From assembly GCA_947650365.1 (NCBI GenBank), contig OX393552.1:20680645-20744644 (forward strand): a stretch of 64,000 nucleotides of DNA, given 5' to 3'. The position numbers and the translations under genes are program-made. Below are positions 63,210 to 64,000 of the stretch, in pieces. The notes under the pieces were generated by a model, which saw only the letters and a program-made list of their open reading frames with translations, searched no databases and was not told where the DNA came from. The DNA comes from Chamaelirium japonicum (lineage: Eukaryota; Streptophyta; Magnoliopsida; Liliales; Melanthiaceae). Each line of letters opens with the position of its first letter. Position 1 is the first letter of the stretch.

Positions 63210-63296
63210 AATGCTCTAAGAGGGTGTTCTAGGGTGTAGTGCTTGATTTATATATTATTTACTTATGATTTTAGGTTATTTTTTGGAGGCAATGGT
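63210..63296 (+). repeat. Type copy of the S unit (87 bp)
   Basis: The first ~56 bp follow the L head (here AATGCTCTAAGAGGGTG through TATATTATTTACTTA). The L body is then replaced by TGATTTTAGG plus a GTTATTTTTTGGAGGCAATGG tail. The S consensus tail GGGTGTTTTTGGGAGGCAAT resembles the unit's own head GGGTGTTTTAGGGAGGAGTG, so S looks like a head, a short joint and a second partial head. It closes the HOR whose three L units start at 62754. Confidence 0.92.
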
Positions 63297-64000
63297 GAGG
63301 CTGTTAAAGGGTGATTTGGGGAGGAATGCTCAAATGTATATAATTTACTTAAGGTTGTCGGGTGGGTGTTCAAAAAAAATATAAAAAATTTTTAGCTTCT
63401 TAAATATAGGGTGTCTAGTAGCAATCCTAAAAATAGACAGAAATATTGTGAGGCTCTTAGAGATTGTTTTATAGAGGAGTGTTTGATTTATATATAATTT
63501 ACGTATGATTTTAGGGTATTTTTGGGAGACAATGGTGAGGCGTTTAGAGGGTGTTTTTGGGAGGAATGCTCGATTGTATATAATATACTTAAGGCTATCA
63601 AGTGGGGTTTTAAAAAAAATATAGAGCAATTTTGCCTCCCTAAATATAGGGAGTCTAGTAGCAATCCTAAAAATACATAGTATATTGCGAGGCTCTTAAA
63701 GGGTGTTTTAGGGAGGAGTGCTCATTGTATATAATTTACTTAATGTTGTCAGGTGGGGGTTCAAAAAAAATATGGAGCGATTTTGGCTTCTTAAATATAG
63801 GGTGTCTAGTAGCAATCCCAAAAATAGAGAGCATATTAAGAGGCTCTTAGAAGGTGTTTTAGGGAGGAGTGCGCAATTGTATATAATTTACTTAAGGTTG
63901 TCAGTGGGATTTCAAAAAAAATATGGAGCGGTTTTGGCTCCCTAAATATAGGGAGTCTAGTAGCAATCCCAAAAATAGAGTTGATTTTTGCGAGGCACTT

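Larger units (their letters stand above)
1..64000. repeat. Satellite DNA array of ~152-bp (L) and ~87-bp (S) units filling the window
   Basis: Every stretch of the window can be assigned to one of two related tandem units. L is about 152 bp and S about 87 bp. Exact spacings can be read near the right end: unit heads (GAGGCTCTTAGAGGG or a close variant) start at 62754, 62906, 63058 and 63210 (152 bp each), then at 63297 (87 bp). L carries, in order, the head, an AT-rich GTATATAATTTACTTAAGG segment, GTCGGGTGGGGG, an A tract, ATGGAGCGGTTTTGG, the dyad CTCCCTAAATATAGGGAG, TCTAGTAGCAATCCC and a tail AAAAATAGAGAGCATATTGC. Consensus L is about 42% G+C; real copies are more AT-rich. There is no non-satellite insertion of any size, and neither end of the array lies inside the window. 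A centromeric or pericentromeric location is plausible from family knowledge only; the sequence does not show it. Confidence 0.97.
58883..64000 (+). repeat. Plus-strand array segment I (rearranged, then regular to the window edge)
   Basis: S boundaries at about 59695, 60086, 60192, 60716, 61275, 61971, 62360, 62754, 63297 and 63537. The 812-bp interval 58883-59695 contains about five L units with losses near 59195 (CTCTTAGTATGTATATAATT) and 59433 (AGAGTCTACCAAAAC). The remaining intervals are 391, 106, 524, 559, 696, 389, 394, 543 and 240 bp. The four units 62754-63209 plus 63210-63296 are close to consensus and suit as type copies. The array runs off the window edge within an L. Confidence 0.85.

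Noticed and set aside
1..64000. About 110 open frames of 60-145 codons as protein-coding genes
   Set aside because: They overlap in several frames and both strands of the same tandem repeat, and their translations are variants of a few repeat-encoded strings. The 152-bp unit changes frame at each boundary, ends are set by random mutations, and no known domain is seen.
1..64000. CRISPR array
   Set aside because: The units are contiguous 87/152-bp tandem repeats with no unique spacers between short identical repeats, and no cas-like gene is present.
1..64000. Naming the satellite family or species
   Set aside because: The 150-bp size class is shared by many unrelated plant and animal satellites, and I do not recognise this monomer. 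A search against satellite libraries would be decisive.

Overview
The whole 64 kb window is a single block of satellite DNA. I found no gene, RNA gene, transposon or unique sequence in it. It is built from two related units. The long unit (L) is about 152 bp. The short unit (S) is about 87 bp and shares its first ~56 bp with L. By eye I count roughly 140 S units and about 340 L units. Open frames of 60-145 codons occur in all frames and on both strands, but they are translations of the same repeat and are not genes. The organism must be a eukaryote with large heterochromatic arrays. A flowering plant is a reasonable guess from the nucleosome-sized A-tract-rich monomer and the apparent methyl-CpG decay, but nothing in the window fixes the taxon, and I do not recognise the satellite family by name.

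Layout. From 1 to about 7615 the units lie on the minus strand. At 7615/7616 the array flips and stays on the plus strand to the end. The flip lies inside S-unit sequence and is flanked by an imperfect inverted repeat of about 52 bp per arm. Both window edges cut through satellite, so the array continues on both sides.

Organisation. There are three levels. The first is the L and S units. The second is higher-order repeats (HORs) of one to four L units closed by one S unit, giving recurrent lengths of about 239, 391, 543 and 695 bp. The third is a fixed order of those HORs. In the minus block a module of 3, 3, 1 and 2 L units (each closed by S, about 1.71 kb) appears three times with matching diagnostic variants. 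On the plus strand the L-count series 4-3-3-1-3-2-4-2 appears twice, about 5.95 kb apart. From about 36-41 kb onward the pattern simplifies to long runs of 391-392 bp HORs (two L plus one S).

History. The four CpG sites of the L consensus are its most variable positions and change mainly to TpG or CpA, as expected of long-term cytosine methylation. S/L hybrid units, including one of the reciprocal type, microhomology deletions, short tandem duplications and a 17-bp inverted fragment record unequal exchange and template switching inside the array.
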